The position numbers and the translations under genes are program-made. A model generated the notes under the pieces. That model ran no database searches. It saw only the letters and a list, made by a program, of their open reading frames with translations, and was not told the DNA's origin. From positions 110,373 through 174,372 of the forward strand of contig NZ_CANKXK010000008.1 in NCBI RefSeq assembly GCF_947487605.1: a stretch of DNA of 64,000 nt, written 5' to 3'. This document shows, one piece after another, positions 9,559-18,457 of the stretch. This DNA comes from an uncultured Algibacter sp. (GTDB lineage: Bacteria; Bacteroidota; Bacteroidia; Flavobacteriales; Flavobacteriaceae). Numbering within the stretch: the stretch's first letter is position 1; the number at the start of each line of letters is the position of its first letter.

Positions 9559-9576
9559 AATTATTTGACAGAGTTT
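9543..9576 (-). terminator. Terminator after hppD
   Basis: On the minus strand ACTCTGTCAA pairs with TTGATGGAGT (8 Watson-Crick pairs and 2 G-T pairs), followed by a T-run. It begins 25 bp past the hppD stop. Confidence 0.6.
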
Positions 9577-9600
9577 TCATAAAAAAATAATAAATAGTTG

Positions 9601-10761
9601 TTAAAGTGTACCTCGATTTGCTTGTTCTCTCTCAATAGATTCGAATAGGGCTTTAAAATTTCCCGCTCCAAATCCTCGAGCACCCATGCGTTGTATGATT
9701 TCGAAGAATAACGTTGGACGATCCTCGACTGGTTTTGTGAAAATTTGAAGCAAGTAGCCCTCCTCATCGGCATCAATCATAATTCCTAAACTTTTAAGTG
9801 TTTCTATATCTTCTCTTAATTCATGACTATGCTCTTCTAATCTGCCTGGAACCGCTTTATAATACTCTTCTGGCGGAATAGATAAAAACTCTACCCCACG
9901 TTCCCTTAAACTAGTTACAGCTTTTATAATATTGTCTGTAGCTACAGCTATATGCTGTACACCAGCGCCTTCATAAAAATCGAGATATTCTTCTATTTGC
10001 GAACGTTTTTTGCCTTTTGCAGGTTCGTTAATTGGAAATTTTATACGACCATTACCATTACTCATCACCTTACTCATAAGTGCTGAATATTCTGTATGGA
10101 TTTGTTTATCATCAAACGACAAGAAATTTTCAAAGCCCATAACATCCTCATACCATTTAACCCATGTATTCATTTGTCCCCAACCTACATTACCAACCAT
10201 ATGGTCTATAAATTTTAATCCTATAGGCGTTGGATTATAATCACTTTTCCATTCCCTAAAACCTGGTAAAAAAGAACCATTATAATTTTTTCGTTCAACA
10301 AACATATGCACTGTTTCGCCATAGGTGTAAATTCCGGCTCGAACCACTTCCCCATTTTCATCTTTTTCTACAAAAGGTTCCATATACCATTTTGCGCCTC
10401 TACTTGTAGTTTCTTGATATGCTTTTCTAGCATCTTCAACCCAAAGTGCTATAACTTTAACACCATCGCCATGCTTAACTATATGATTATTTATTGATGA
10501 TGAACTATTTAATGGCGTTGTTAAAACTAACTTGATTTTGTCTTGTTTTAACACGTAACTTACTGAGTCTTTTGAACCTGTTTCTAAACCTTTATATGCA
10601 TACGATTGAAAACCAAATGCTGTTTTGTAAAAATGTGCCGATTGCTTAGCGTTGCCTACATAGAACTCGACATAATCTGTTCCTAAAAGTGGTAGGAAAT
10701 CTTGCGCGCCTTCAAATATTTTTTCTAAACCGTAGTTTACTGTTTTTATTTCTTTACTCAT
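9601..10761 (-). CDS. hppD: 4-Hydroxyphenylpyruvate dioxygenase
   Basis: 386 residues, normal length. It converts 4-hydroxyphenylpyruvate to homogentisate with non-heme iron in the cytoplasm. Two vicinal-oxygen-chelate halves are visible; the iron ligands are His187 (IDHMVGN), His270 (GVQHIAVAT) and Glu354 (LFFEIIQRMGARGFGAGNFK). The gene lies 154 bp downstream of hmgA on the same strand, and together they give two successive steps of tyrosine breakdown. No fumarylacetoacetase or maleylacetoacetate isomerase gene is in the window. Two 10-bp direct repeats lie just upstream (10771-10780 and 10795-10804). Confidence 0.97.
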   Translation of the reverse strand: MSKEIKTVNYGLEKIFEGAQDFLPLLGTDYVEFYVGNAKQSAHFYKTAFGFQSYAYKGLETGSKDSVSYVLKQDKIKLVLTTPLNSSSSINNHIVKHGDGVKVIALWVEDARKAYQETTSRGAKWYMEPFVEKDENGEVVRAGIYTYGETVHMFVERKNYNGSFLPGFREWKSDYNPTPIGLKFIDHMVGNVGWGQMNTWVKWYEDVMGFENFLSFDDKQIHTEYSALMSKVMSNGNGRIKFPINEPAKGKKRSQIEEYLDFYEGAGVQHIAVATDNIIKAVTSLRERGVEFLSIPPEEYYKAVPGRLEEHSHELREDIETLKSLGIMIDADEEGYLLQIFTKPVEDRPTLFFEIIQRMGARGFGAGNFKALFESIEREQANRGTL

Positions 10762-10830
10762 TGTTTTAAAGTTTATTCGTTTATGAGTTTAATTGTTTAT
10801 TCGTAAAGTTAAATTTTAACTCTTATTTAA

Positions 10831-10905
10831 TAGCCCTGATTGAAGTGGCATCCTTTTTTGATTTTTCTTCAAAAAAGATACAACAGAAAGCAGGAAATAG
10901 CTTCT
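10831..10905. other. Structured intergenic element between hmgA and hppD
   Basis: The element begins AGCCCTGAT and ends near GCAGGAAATAGC. CTTTTTTGA (10853-10861) and TCAAAAAAG (10869-10877) make a 9-bp perfect hairpin, and outer CCTG/CAGG can pair across it. I recall similar foldback elements near gene ends in many Flavobacteriaceae genomes, but cannot search for it. It lies just past the hmgA stop at 10916 and may end its transcript or be a mobile palindromic repeat. Confidence 0.5.
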
Positions 10906-10915
10906 AATAAAAAAT

Positions 10916-12073
10916 TTATTCTAACCAAGATTTATAATAATCGTCATCGGCTATTTTCATAGCTTCTTCGGTAACCATTAATGGTTTAAAAGTATCTACC
11001 ATAACCGCAAGTTCGTCGGTTTTCACTTTACCTATACTACGCTCTGCAGCTCCTGGATGTGGCCCATGTGGAATACCCGCTGGGTGCAACGAAATATGGC
11101 CTGCATCGATATCGTTTCTACTCATAAAATCGCCATCTACATAATATAAAACCTCATCACTATCTATATTACTATGATTGTATGGAGCAGGAATGGACTC
11201 TGGATGATAATCGTACAACCTAGGTACAAAACTACAGACTACAAAAGCATCGGTCTCGAATGTTTGATGTACTGGCGGTGGTTGATGAATACGTCCTGTT
11301 ATAGGTTCGAAATCGTGAATTGAAAAAGCATATGGGTAGTTATACCCATCATAACCAATAACATCAAAAGGATGTGAGGCATAAACCATTTCAATAATAT
11401 CATCTTGTTTTTTGACTTTAATTAAAAAATCGCCAGACTCGTTATAGGTCTCTAGTTCTTGAGGCCTGCGAATATCGCGTTCGCAAAATGGCGCATGTTC
11501 TAATAATTGTCCAAACCAGTTTCTATAACGTTTAGGCGTGTAAATTGGTCGACGGGATTCTACAATAAACAATCTATTATCTTCTGTATTAAAGTCAATT
11601 TTATATATAATTCCACGAGGAACCAACAAATAATCTCCATATTTAAAATCGAGATTGCCTAGCATGGTTCTTAATTTACCAGTGCCTTTATGGATGAAAA
11701 TTAATTCATCTGCATCTGTGTTTTTATAAAAATAATCGCTTGTGGATTGTTTGGGAGCTGCCAAAATAATGGCACAATCGCTATTAATTAAAACTGTTTT
11801 TCTGCTTTCTAAAAAATCTTCCTCTGGACTTACTTGAAAACCTCTTAAACGATAGGACTTAATATTATTTGCTTTAGCAATCTTAGGCGCAACACTGTAT
11901 TGGTTTTTTATTTTTTTAACCTGTGTTGGTCGTTGCTCATGATAACTGTTTGTTGACATGCCATCAAACCCAATAGTTCCAAATAATTGTTCGTAATACA
12001 AACTGCCATCTGGCTTTCTAAATTGAATATGACGTTTATAGGGGATTTTCCCTAACTTATGATAAAAAGGCAT
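10916..12073 (-). CDS. hmgA: Homogentisate 1,2-dioxygenase
   Basis: 385 residues, shorter than the roughly 440 of the proteobacterial/animal enzyme but typical of the Bacteroidetes form. It opens homogentisate to maleylacetoacetate using non-heme iron. The conserved C-terminal cupin region is clear: YDYHPESIPAPYNHSNIDSD, then DEVLYYVDGDF and GHISLHPAGIPHGPHPG, which hold the His and Glu iron ligands. An N-terminal cupin segment (about 130-170) has the KYGDYLLVPRGIIYKI pattern. The product of hppD, the next gene downstream, is its substrate. The 318 bp upstream contain no gene and should hold its promoter. Confidence 0.95.
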   Translation of the reverse strand: MPFYHKLGKIPYKRHIQFRKPDGSLYYEQLFGTIGFDGMSTNSYHEQRPTQVKKIKNQYSVAPKIAKANNIKSYRLRGFQVSPEEDFLESRKTVLINSDCAIILAAPKQSTSDYFYKNTDADELIFIHKGTGKLRTMLGNLDFKYGDYLLVPRGIIYKIDFNTEDNRLFIVESRRPIYTPKRYRNWFGQLLEHAPFCERDIRRPQELETYNESGDFLIKVKKQDDIIEMVYASHPFDVIGYDGYNYPYAFSIHDFEPITGRIHQPPPVHQTFETDAFVVCSFVPRLYDYHPESIPAPYNHSNIDSDEVLYYVDGDFMSRNDIDAGHISLHPAGIPHGPHPGAAERSIGKVKTDELAVMVDTFKPLMVTEEAMKIADDDYYKSWLE

Positions 12074-12391
12074 ATTTTAAATATTAAATATTAAAAACTA
12101 TAATATAACCTTCTGCTATTTGAAGGTGGTATTTAACTGAAAATGGACGTATCTAAAGATACAAAAAAATGCCTGCTTACTCAGGGTTTCTCTTGATAAG
12201 GTAGTGAAGAAATGATAATAAGTCTTTCCAATAAAGTTTCATCTGAATACAAATATCGGAAAAATAACGACATTATAAAAAGAATAGCTTCACACCCATT
12301 AATGAGATTCATTAATTTGGTTTCTTAATATCATTATTTTATATATTTTAAAAGGTTTATGCCTTTGCGGAAATGACAAACAAGCAATTTT
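12074..12391. other. Gene-free region upstream of hmgA with an inverted repeat
   Basis: No ORF of note. It contains a small hairpin (ACCTTC/GAAGGT, 12108-12127) and a perfect 8-bp inverted repeat with a 3-bp spacer, ATTAATGA-GAT-TCATTAAT (12298-12316), the size of a dimeric regulator site. It lies 225 bp from the hmgA start and 76 bp from the stop of the patatin gene. No promoter box of the expected form was found. Confidence 0.35.
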
Positions 12392-14629
12392 CTAGAACCA
12401 GAAACCTATATTAAAAAACCAAGTGCTTTGTTTCTGTTCTGGGGAATAACTAAATTTTCCTTGAATAGGACCAATAAATGTATCAATGCCATACCCTAAA
12501 GAATAGCCTCTATAATCTGGAAGTGTAAACCATTCTCCCGTTTCAAAAATATCGTCATCTATATTAGCCCAATTTCCTTCTACAGTAACATGATGCTTTT
12601 TAAACACCTCATAATCTGCAACAAAAGATGCTTTGACAAAGCTATTTCCTGTAAGTGACACAAAATCGTAACCCAAAAAAGGAATAAAATTATTTATTAA
12701 ATTGTTACCATAACCTCCCAAAGCAAAATCTAGTGCTTGTGTTGATTTATCTCCCAATTTAAACCCACCTCCTATTTGTAAATTAAAAGCAAGTTTATTA
12801 GAGACACTAAAAGCATATCCCAAATCTGCTTTTGATATGGAAAAATTATCAAAAGTCTCATTAAAATGCGATGCAAATAAGTACATATGTATATCGCCAT
12901 CAAAATAAAACCCTTTTTTTGGAAAATATTTATTGTCGTAAGTGTCCAACTTAAGCCCTCCGAATGCACTAAAATAGTCGGTATTTTCAAATTGAAATTC
13001 ATCTCCTATATTGTTACCCGTTATTGTTTCGGAGTCTATTTTTAAACGCTTATGTTCTGCTCCAATGCTTAATGCAAAATCTCTTAAAAATATAGTTTGC
13101 AAATAAAATTGATTGGTTTGATCACGAAGCTTTACATCAATTTTATTTAATTCTGGAGTTATTATTTGAGATTCGTCCAATAGTAATTGTGCACTAATAT
13201 TTTTTTCAAATTGATTATATCTAGATCTTATTCCAACACTCCAATAAAAACCTTTATCGATCAAATATTCGAAATTATAGCGCACATTATCGCCGAGAAT
13301 AATATCTAATGAAGCTAAGTCGTTTTTAAAAAGTAAGCGTTTTTTTGTTAAGTTTAAAAGTGCAGCACTCTTATATAAATCGTCATAATGAATTCCTAAT
13401 TTGAAAAAAGTGTTGACTTGAGACTCCTTTATATTTGAAACTAAATCATAACCTTCTTTATCTTCAGAATTCTTTAATTGATATTCGAACGAATCAAAAT
13501 TATTAGTTGCGACTACATTATTTATGCCTTTTCTAAAATCCTCATAACTAATTTTTTTCTCATTTTTAAATTTGAGTTTTCCTAATATATAAGACCTAGT
13601 ATAGTTCTTATTACCTTTTATTGTTATGCTATTAATTTTAACACTATCTGTTACAGGTGGTTCTAACTTTAAGTTATCTACCTTTTTTCTTAACGCTAAC
13701 TCTCTTAAAATATTTAATTTAGACATGGCAGCATATCTGCCCGCCTCTATAATTTTAGCACCATCATTAAACGACACAACATTAAAATCTTTTATATTAG
13801 GCTTAATATACACATCTGTTTTCGGGACTTTGAGCTTCATATCTTTAATCGTCCTGAAATTATTAATTTGAATGAGTACATCTGGAGCCGAGGTTAACTC
13901 GTCTCGATTAAGCAAGTCGTCTTGCACATCAACTCCAATTATAATATCAACGCCTTTTGCCCGTAACTCATCTATGGGATAATTATTCACAACACCACCA
14001 TCAATTAAAACGGTATCATTAATTTCTACTGGTTGAAACAATGATGGTAAAGCCCCACTAGCCATAATTGCTTGTGTTAAATTGCCTTTGTCTAAAATTA
14101 CCTGTTTACCTGTTTCGGCATTTGTAGCAATACAAAAAAACGGAATTGGGAGCTTACTAAAATCCTTTATCTCATTTACATGCAAAGTCAATTTTAACAA
14201 TAAACTGTAAGTATTATAGCCTTTTGAAAGTGCAGATGGCAGCTTAATTTTAAAATTATCGAAAGGCAACTTTAGCGCGTACTTTTCATTATTATCTCTT
14301 TCTAAAAATGATTTGGATGCTCTAGGTAAGTCGTCGTTTATAATATCATCAAAATTAATTTCTTGAAACAAAGAATCTAATTGATTTCCTGTATACCCAG
14401 ATGCATATAAGGCACCAACAATAGCCCCCATACTTGTTCCTGCAATATAATTGACCTTAACGCCTAAGCTATCCATCACTTTTAAAACCCCTATATGCGC
14501 TAGTCCTTTTGCGCCGCCACCACTAAGTACTAGGCCAACTTTGGGTATCTTTTCTTGTGTTTCATTTTGCGCTTGTGCGGAAAATAAAGCAAGTAAGCAT
14601 AGGGTTAATATGATAATTTTGTGATTCAA
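12392..14629 (-). CDS. Patatin-like phospholipase fused to POTRA and BamA-type beta-barrel
   Basis: 745 residues. Signal peptide MNHKIIILTLCLLALFSAQA; patatin domain at about 28-220 with the oxyanion loop GGGAKGLAHIG, nucleophile motif GTSMGA and the catalytic Asp in IDGGVVNNYP; a POTRA-like segment at about 325-400 (INSITIKGNKNYTRSYILGK); then a barrel ending in GFWF. The architecture matches the PlpD / type Vd class, in which the barrel anchors or exports the lipase. All patatin catalytic residues are present. The gene is 18 bp downstream of uvrC on the same strand. Confidence 0.9.
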   Translation of the reverse strand: MNHKIIILTLCLLALFSAQAQNETQEKIPKVGLVLSGGGAKGLAHIGVLKVMDSLGVKVNYIAGTSMGAIVGALYASGYTGNQLDSLFQEINFDDIINDDLPRASKSFLERDNNEKYALKLPFDNFKIKLPSALSKGYNTYSLLLKLTLHVNEIKDFSKLPIPFFCIATNAETGKQVILDKGNLTQAIMASGALPSLFQPVEINDTVLIDGGVVNNYPIDELRAKGVDIIIGVDVQDDLLNRDELTSAPDVLIQINNFRTIKDMKLKVPKTDVYIKPNIKDFNVVSFNDGAKIIEAGRYAAMSKLNILRELALRKKVDNLKLEPPVTDSVKINSITIKGNKNYTRSYILGKLKFKNEKKISYEDFRKGINNVVATNNFDSFEYQLKNSEDKEGYDLVSNIKESQVNTFFKLGIHYDDLYKSAALLNLTKKRLLFKNDLASLDIILGDNVRYNFEYLIDKGFYWSVGIRSRYNQFEKNISAQLLLDESQIITPELNKIDVKLRDQTNQFYLQTIFLRDFALSIGAEHKRLKIDSETITGNNIGDEFQFENTDYFSAFGGLKLDTYDNKYFPKKGFYFDGDIHMYLFASHFNETFDNFSISKADLGYAFSVSNKLAFNLQIGGGFKLGDKSTQALDFALGGYGNNLINNFIPFLGYDFVSLTGNSFVKASFVADYEVFKKHHVTVEGNWANIDDDIFETGEWFTLPDYRGYSLGYGIDTFIGPIQGKFSYSPEQKQSTWFFNIGFWF

Positions 14630-14647
14630 AGAATACTATTTGTGATT

Positions 14648-16441
14648 TTATTTTTCATGATAATAATTATAAACCTTTTCGGCTCTTGACAAACCAACAA
14701 CTGCTTCCAGTTCATCTAACTTCGCATTCGCAACTCGTTTTGCCGATTTAAAATGTTTTAACAGCTCCACTACTGTTTTTTCACCTACACCATTTATGGT
14801 TTCTAGCTCCGTATTTAAGGCACTTTTACTACGCTTATTCCTATGATGCTCAATACCAAACCGATGTGCTTCATTACGTAATTGTTGTATTATTTTAAGT
14901 GTTTCGCTTTTTTTATCTAAATATAATGGAATTGGATCGTTTGGGTAATATAATTCTTCTAAACGTTTAGCAATTCCAACAATAGCAATTTTTCTTCTTA
15001 AATTAAGCGCATCCAAACTTTTTAGTGCAGAAGATAATTGCCCCTTCCCTCCATCTATGACGATTAATTGTGGTAAAGGTTGCGCTTCTTCTTGCAATCT
15101 TTTATATCTGCGGTAAACAACTTCTTCCATAGAAGCAAAATCATCTGGACCTTCCACCGTTTTTATATTAAAATGGCGGTAGTCTTTTTTACTAGGTTTT
15201 CCATTTTTAAAAACTACACAAGCGGCTACAGGATGCGTTCCTTGGATGTTTGAATTATCGAAACATTCTATATGCCTCGGCTCCTCAGTAAGGCGTAAAT
15301 CGGATTTCATCTGTGCCATAATTCTATTGGCATGTCTATCGGGATCTACGATTTTCATTTGTTTGAAACGCTCCATTCTATAGTACTTTGCGTTTCTAAG
15401 CGATAAATCTAAAATATGCTTTTTATCTCCCAATTTAGGAATAGTTACTTTAATACCTTCTCCCAAATCAACCTTAAAAGGCACATAAATTTCTTTTGAA
15501 TTAGAATGGAATCGTTGCCTAATTTCAGTTATTGCTAATTCTAACAATTGTTGGTCGGTTTCATCCAATTTCTTTTTTATCTCTAAAGTATGCGAACGAA
15601 TAATGGATCCATAAGAAAGTTGTAAAAAGTTAATATAGCCATAGCTTTCGTCGCTCATTATAGAAAACACATCTACATTGCTTATTTTAGGATTTACAAT
15701 GGTCGATTTTGCTTGATAATTTTCAAGGATTTCTACTTTTTCCTTGATTTTTTGTGCTTCTTCAAACTGCATGTTCTCAGCATATCGCTTCATTTGCATT
15801 TTAAACTGAGACAACGAATCTTTAAAATTCCCTTTTAAAATTTCTTTTATAGCTTTTACGCTTTCGCTATATTCAGTTTCAGTTTCTAATCCTTCACAAG
15901 ATCCCTTACAATTTCCTAAATGATATTCTAAACATACTTTATACTTACCTGCTTTTATCTTTTCTTCAGCCAAATCATAATTACAGGTTCGTAAACTGTA
16001 TAATCCTCTTATTAAATCTAATAAAGTATGAACTGTTCTCCCACTTGTATAAGGCCCAAAATACTCACCACCATTTTTAAAAACACGTCTTGTAGAAAAT
16101 ACTCTAGGAAACCGTTCATTCTTTATACAAATCCAAGGATACGATTTGTCGTCTTTTAGCAGCACATTATAACGTGGTTTATGTTTTTTTATGAGGTTAT
16201 TCTCCAGTAATAGTGCGTCGGTTTCTGTTTCAACTACAATGTGTTTTATGCTATCTATTTTTTTTACAAGGACTCTAGTTTTTCCGTTTTCATGGGTTTT
16301 AGTAAAATACGAACTAACACGCTTTTTTAAGTTTTTAGCTTTTCCTACATATAAAATAGTGCCTTCAGAATCAAAATATTGGTAAACCCCGGGTTGATTT
16401 GGCAAGGTTTTAAGTTGTATGTCTAGGGTAGGCTTACTCAT
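14648..16441 (-). CDS. uvrC: UvrABC excinuclease subunit C
   Basis: 597 residues. It makes the dual incisions of nucleotide excision repair. The GIY-YIG nuclease is at about 12-90 (GVYQYFDSEGTILYVGKAKN), a UvrB-binding UVR motif around 200-235, the RNase H-like domain with IECFDNSNIQG and VIDGGKGQLSSAL, and a C-terminal helix-hairpin-helix (INGVGEKTVVELLKHF). I start it at the ATG at 16441; a TTG three codons earlier is in frame but lies inside a promoter-like box. Divergent to rimK. Confidence 0.96.
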   Translation of the reverse strand: MSKPTLDIQLKTLPNQPGVYQYFDSEGTILYVGKAKNLKKRVSSYFTKTHENGKTRVLVKKIDSIKHIVVETETDALLLENNLIKKHKPRYNVLLKDDKSYPWICIKNERFPRVFSTRRVFKNGGEYFGPYTSGRTVHTLLDLIRGLYSLRTCNYDLAEEKIKAGKYKVCLEYHLGNCKGSCEGLETETEYSESVKAIKEILKGNFKDSLSQFKMQMKRYAENMQFEEAQKIKEKVEILENYQAKSTIVNPKISNVDVFSIMSDESYGYINFLQLSYGSIIRSHTLEIKKKLDETDQQLLELAITEIRQRFHSNSKEIYVPFKVDLGEGIKVTIPKLGDKKHILDLSLRNAKYYRMERFKQMKIVDPDRHANRIMAQMKSDLRLTEEPRHIECFDNSNIQGTHPVAACVVFKNGKPSKKDYRHFNIKTVEGPDDFASMEEVVYRRYKRLQEEAQPLPQLIVIDGGKGQLSSALKSLDALNLRRKIAIVGIAKRLEELYYPNDPIPLYLDKKSETLKIIQQLRNEAHRFGIEHHRNKRSKSALNTELETINGVGEKTVVELLKHFKSAKRVANAKLDELEAVVGLSRAEKVYNYYHEK

Positions 16442-16447
16442 CTTTAT

Positions 16448-16455
16448 CAAAGGTA
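16448..16455 (-). promoter_or_regulatory. Possible -7 box directly before uvrC
   Basis: Minus-strand TACCTTTG matches TAnnTTTG and ends only 6 bp before the uvrC ATG, so the message would have almost no leader. Tentative. Confidence 0.3.
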
Positions 16456-16525
16456 TAGTAAAAGTAACATAGTTAAAAATTCGATATGCTTTTTTAGTAT
16501 ATTGCAGTAAAATTATAGGTGATTA

Positions 16526-17401
16526 GTGAACATTGTTATTCTTTCTCGGAACGAAAATTTATATTCTACAAGAAGACTTATAGAAGAAGGTGAAAGTCGT
16601 GGTCACATTATGGAGGTAATAGATCCCCTAAAATGTGATATCATTATTGAAAAAGAAAAACCTACCATATACTACAAAGATCGTTATCTGGATTATGTAG
16701 ATGCTATTATACCACGTATAGGAGCCTCTGTTACATTTTTTGGTTGTGCAGTTGTACGACAATTTGAAATGATGAATGTGTTTACATCGGTAACCTCTGA
16801 TGCTATTATTAGATCGAGAGACAAATTAAGAAGTTTTCAAAGGCTTTCAAAAGCTGGAATTGGAATGCCTAAAACAGTTTTTACTAATTACTCCAGAGAT
16901 GTTGAAGAAGTGATTTCTCATGTTGGTGGTACACCAGTAATCATCAAACTTCTTGAAGGAACTCAAGGCTTAGGTGTCGTTTTAGCTGAAACCAAAAATG
17001 CCGCCGAATCTGTATTAGAAGCATTTAACGGATTACAAGCACGTGCTTTAGTGCAAGAATATATTGCAGAAGCAAAAGGTGCCGATTTACGAGCATTGGT
17101 TGTTGATGGGCATGTTGTTGGAGCGATGAAACGTCAAGGGCGTGAAGGTGAGTTTCGTTCAAATTTACACCGTGGTGGTTCTGCAGAAATAGTAAAACTT
17201 ACTGAAGCGGAAATAAAAGTTGCAATGAAAGCCTCTAGAGCTTTAAAATTACCCGTTTGTGGTGTAGATATGTTGCAATCTGGTAGAGGTCCGCTGTTAC
17301 TTGAAGTGAATTCAACTCCTGGACTAGAAGGAATAGAATCTGCCACAGGAAAAAACATTGCTAAAAGCATTATTACCTACATTGAAAGAAATAGACGTTA
17401 G
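16526..17401 (+). CDS. rimK: RimK-type ATP-grasp glutamate ligase (ribosomal protein S6 modification)
   Basis: 291 residues. The enzyme adds glutamate residues to the C-terminus of ribosomal protein S6 using ATP. The start is GTG at 16526; it gives [18 protein letters not shown], which aligns with the family N-terminus. ATP-grasp features are [38 protein letters not shown] and the metal site [15 protein letters not shown] near the C-terminus. It is divergent from uvrC and 27 bp upstream of an aspartoacylase-family gene on the same strand, which suggests a functional pair. Confidence 0.92.
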   Translation: MNIVILSRNENLYSTRRLIEEGESRGHIMEVIDPLKCDIIIEKEKPTIYYKDRYLDYVDAIIPRIGASVTFFGCAVVRQFEMMNVFTSVTSDAIIRSRDKLRSFQRLSKAGIGMPKTVFTNYSRDVEEVISHVGGTPVIIKLLEGTQGLGVVLAETKNAAESVLEAFNGLQARALVQEYIAEAKGADLRALVVDGHVVGAMKRQGREGEFRSNLHRGGSAEIVKLTEAEIKVAMKASRALKLPVCGVDMLQSGRGPLLLEVNSTPGLEGIESATGKNIAKSIITYIERNRR

Positions 17402-17428
17402 TCTTCTTTAAAAAATGCCATAAGATAC

Positions 17429-18400
17429 ATGAGTGCTGAAAAAAAAATACTGACAATTCTTAACGAAACTATTGCTCGTGGAGAAAGTAAAGAAGTTAAT
17501 TTTGATGTTGCCAACCTTCATACCTCAACACCTGTTAACGTTCCTGTAATTATTGAACGATCTAAAAAACCTGGCCCCACAGTACTATTTACAGCAGGTA
17601 TACATGGCGATGAAGTAAATGGTGTTGAAATTGTGAGACAACTTATTGCTAAAGGCATTAATAAACCTAAATGCGGAACTATTATTTGCATGCCTGTTAT
17701 TAATATTTTCGGATTCATAAACCTGAAACGTGAATTTCCAGATGGTCGCGATTTAAATCGTGTGTTTCCTGGTAGCTCTAAAGGCTCATTGGCTAGTAGG
17801 GTCGCTCATAAATTAACAAATGAGATTATTCCTCATGTAGATTATATTATGGACTTTCACACTGGGGGATCGGGCAGGTTTAACGCGCCACAAATAAGAA
17901 TCATTCATGGAGAACAAAAACTTAAGCAATTAGCAAAAGTATTTGGTGCGCCCTTTGTATTATACTCTAAAAACCTTAATAAATCTTTTAGAAATACTTG
18001 TTTTAAAAAAGGCATTCCTTTATTGCTTTTTGAAGGCGGCAAGTCATTTCACATAGACGATTTGGTAACTAATTCTGGGGTTAATGGCGCAAAGCGTGTT
18101 TTAAGTTATTTAGGTATGTTAAGTTCAAAATATAAGGCATCTGCACCAAAGAAAAATTGCATATTTATTAGTGACAGTAAATGGAAACGTGCTAAATATT
18201 CTGGCATGTTTAAAGCTGCTGCTAAAATTGGTTCTAAAGTAGATAAAAATGATATTATTGGTAATATTACAGACCCCTATGGCAAGTTTAATTATTTTGT
18301 TAAAGCAGATAATTCAGGATATATAATTAATGTGAATGAATCGCCTATTGTGTATCAAGGTGATGCTTTGTTTCATATTTCTACGGAACTTAAAAGATAG
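17429..18400 (+). CDS. Succinylglutamate desuccinylase/aspartoacylase-family zinc hydrolase
   Basis: 323 residues, an M14-type carboxypeptidase fold. Zinc-binding and catalytic motifs: AGIHGDEVNGVEIV (H and E), DLNRVFPG, and DFHTGGSG. Such enzymes release N-acyl or gamma-linked amino acids. There are no arginine-catabolism (ast) genes nearby; its neighbour is rimK, so I infer that the substrate may be related to glutamyl chains rather than succinylglutamate. A 28-bp perfect palindrome follows the stop. Confidence 0.88.
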   Translation: MSAEKKILTILNETIARGESKEVNFDVANLHTSTPVNVPVIIERSKKPGPTVLFTAGIHGDEVNGVEIVRQLIAKGINKPKCGTIICMPVINIFGFINLKREFPDGRDLNRVFPGSSKGSLASRVAHKLTNEIIPHVDYIMDFHTGGSGRFNAPQIRIIHGEQKLKQLAKVFGAPFVLYSKNLNKSFRNTCFKKGIPLLLFEGGKSFHIDDLVTNSGVNGAKRVLSYLGMLSSKYKASAPKKNCIFISDSKWKRAKYSGMFKAAAKIGSKVDKNDIIGNITDPYGKFNYFVKADNSGYIINVNESPIVYQGDALFHISTELKR

Positions 18401-18411
18401 TATGTTACGAG

Positions 18412-18439
18412 ACCTGTCTGGTTTTAAAACCAGACAGGT
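18412..18439. repeat. 28-bp perfect palindrome
   Basis: ACCTGTCTGGTTTT is followed directly by its exact reverse complement. The transcript from either strand would form a strong hairpin. There is an A-rich, not T-rich, tail on the plus side, so it is not a classical terminator. It sits between two co-directional genes and resembles dispersed palindromic repeats of flavobacterial genomes. Confidence 0.8.
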
Positions 18440-18457
18440 ATAAAAAAAGAGAGCCAA

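Noticed and set aside
9561..9776. 71-codon minus-strand ORF overlapping the hppD end
   Set aside because: It lies in another frame of hppD and its terminator, has no recognisable product, and hppD is certain.
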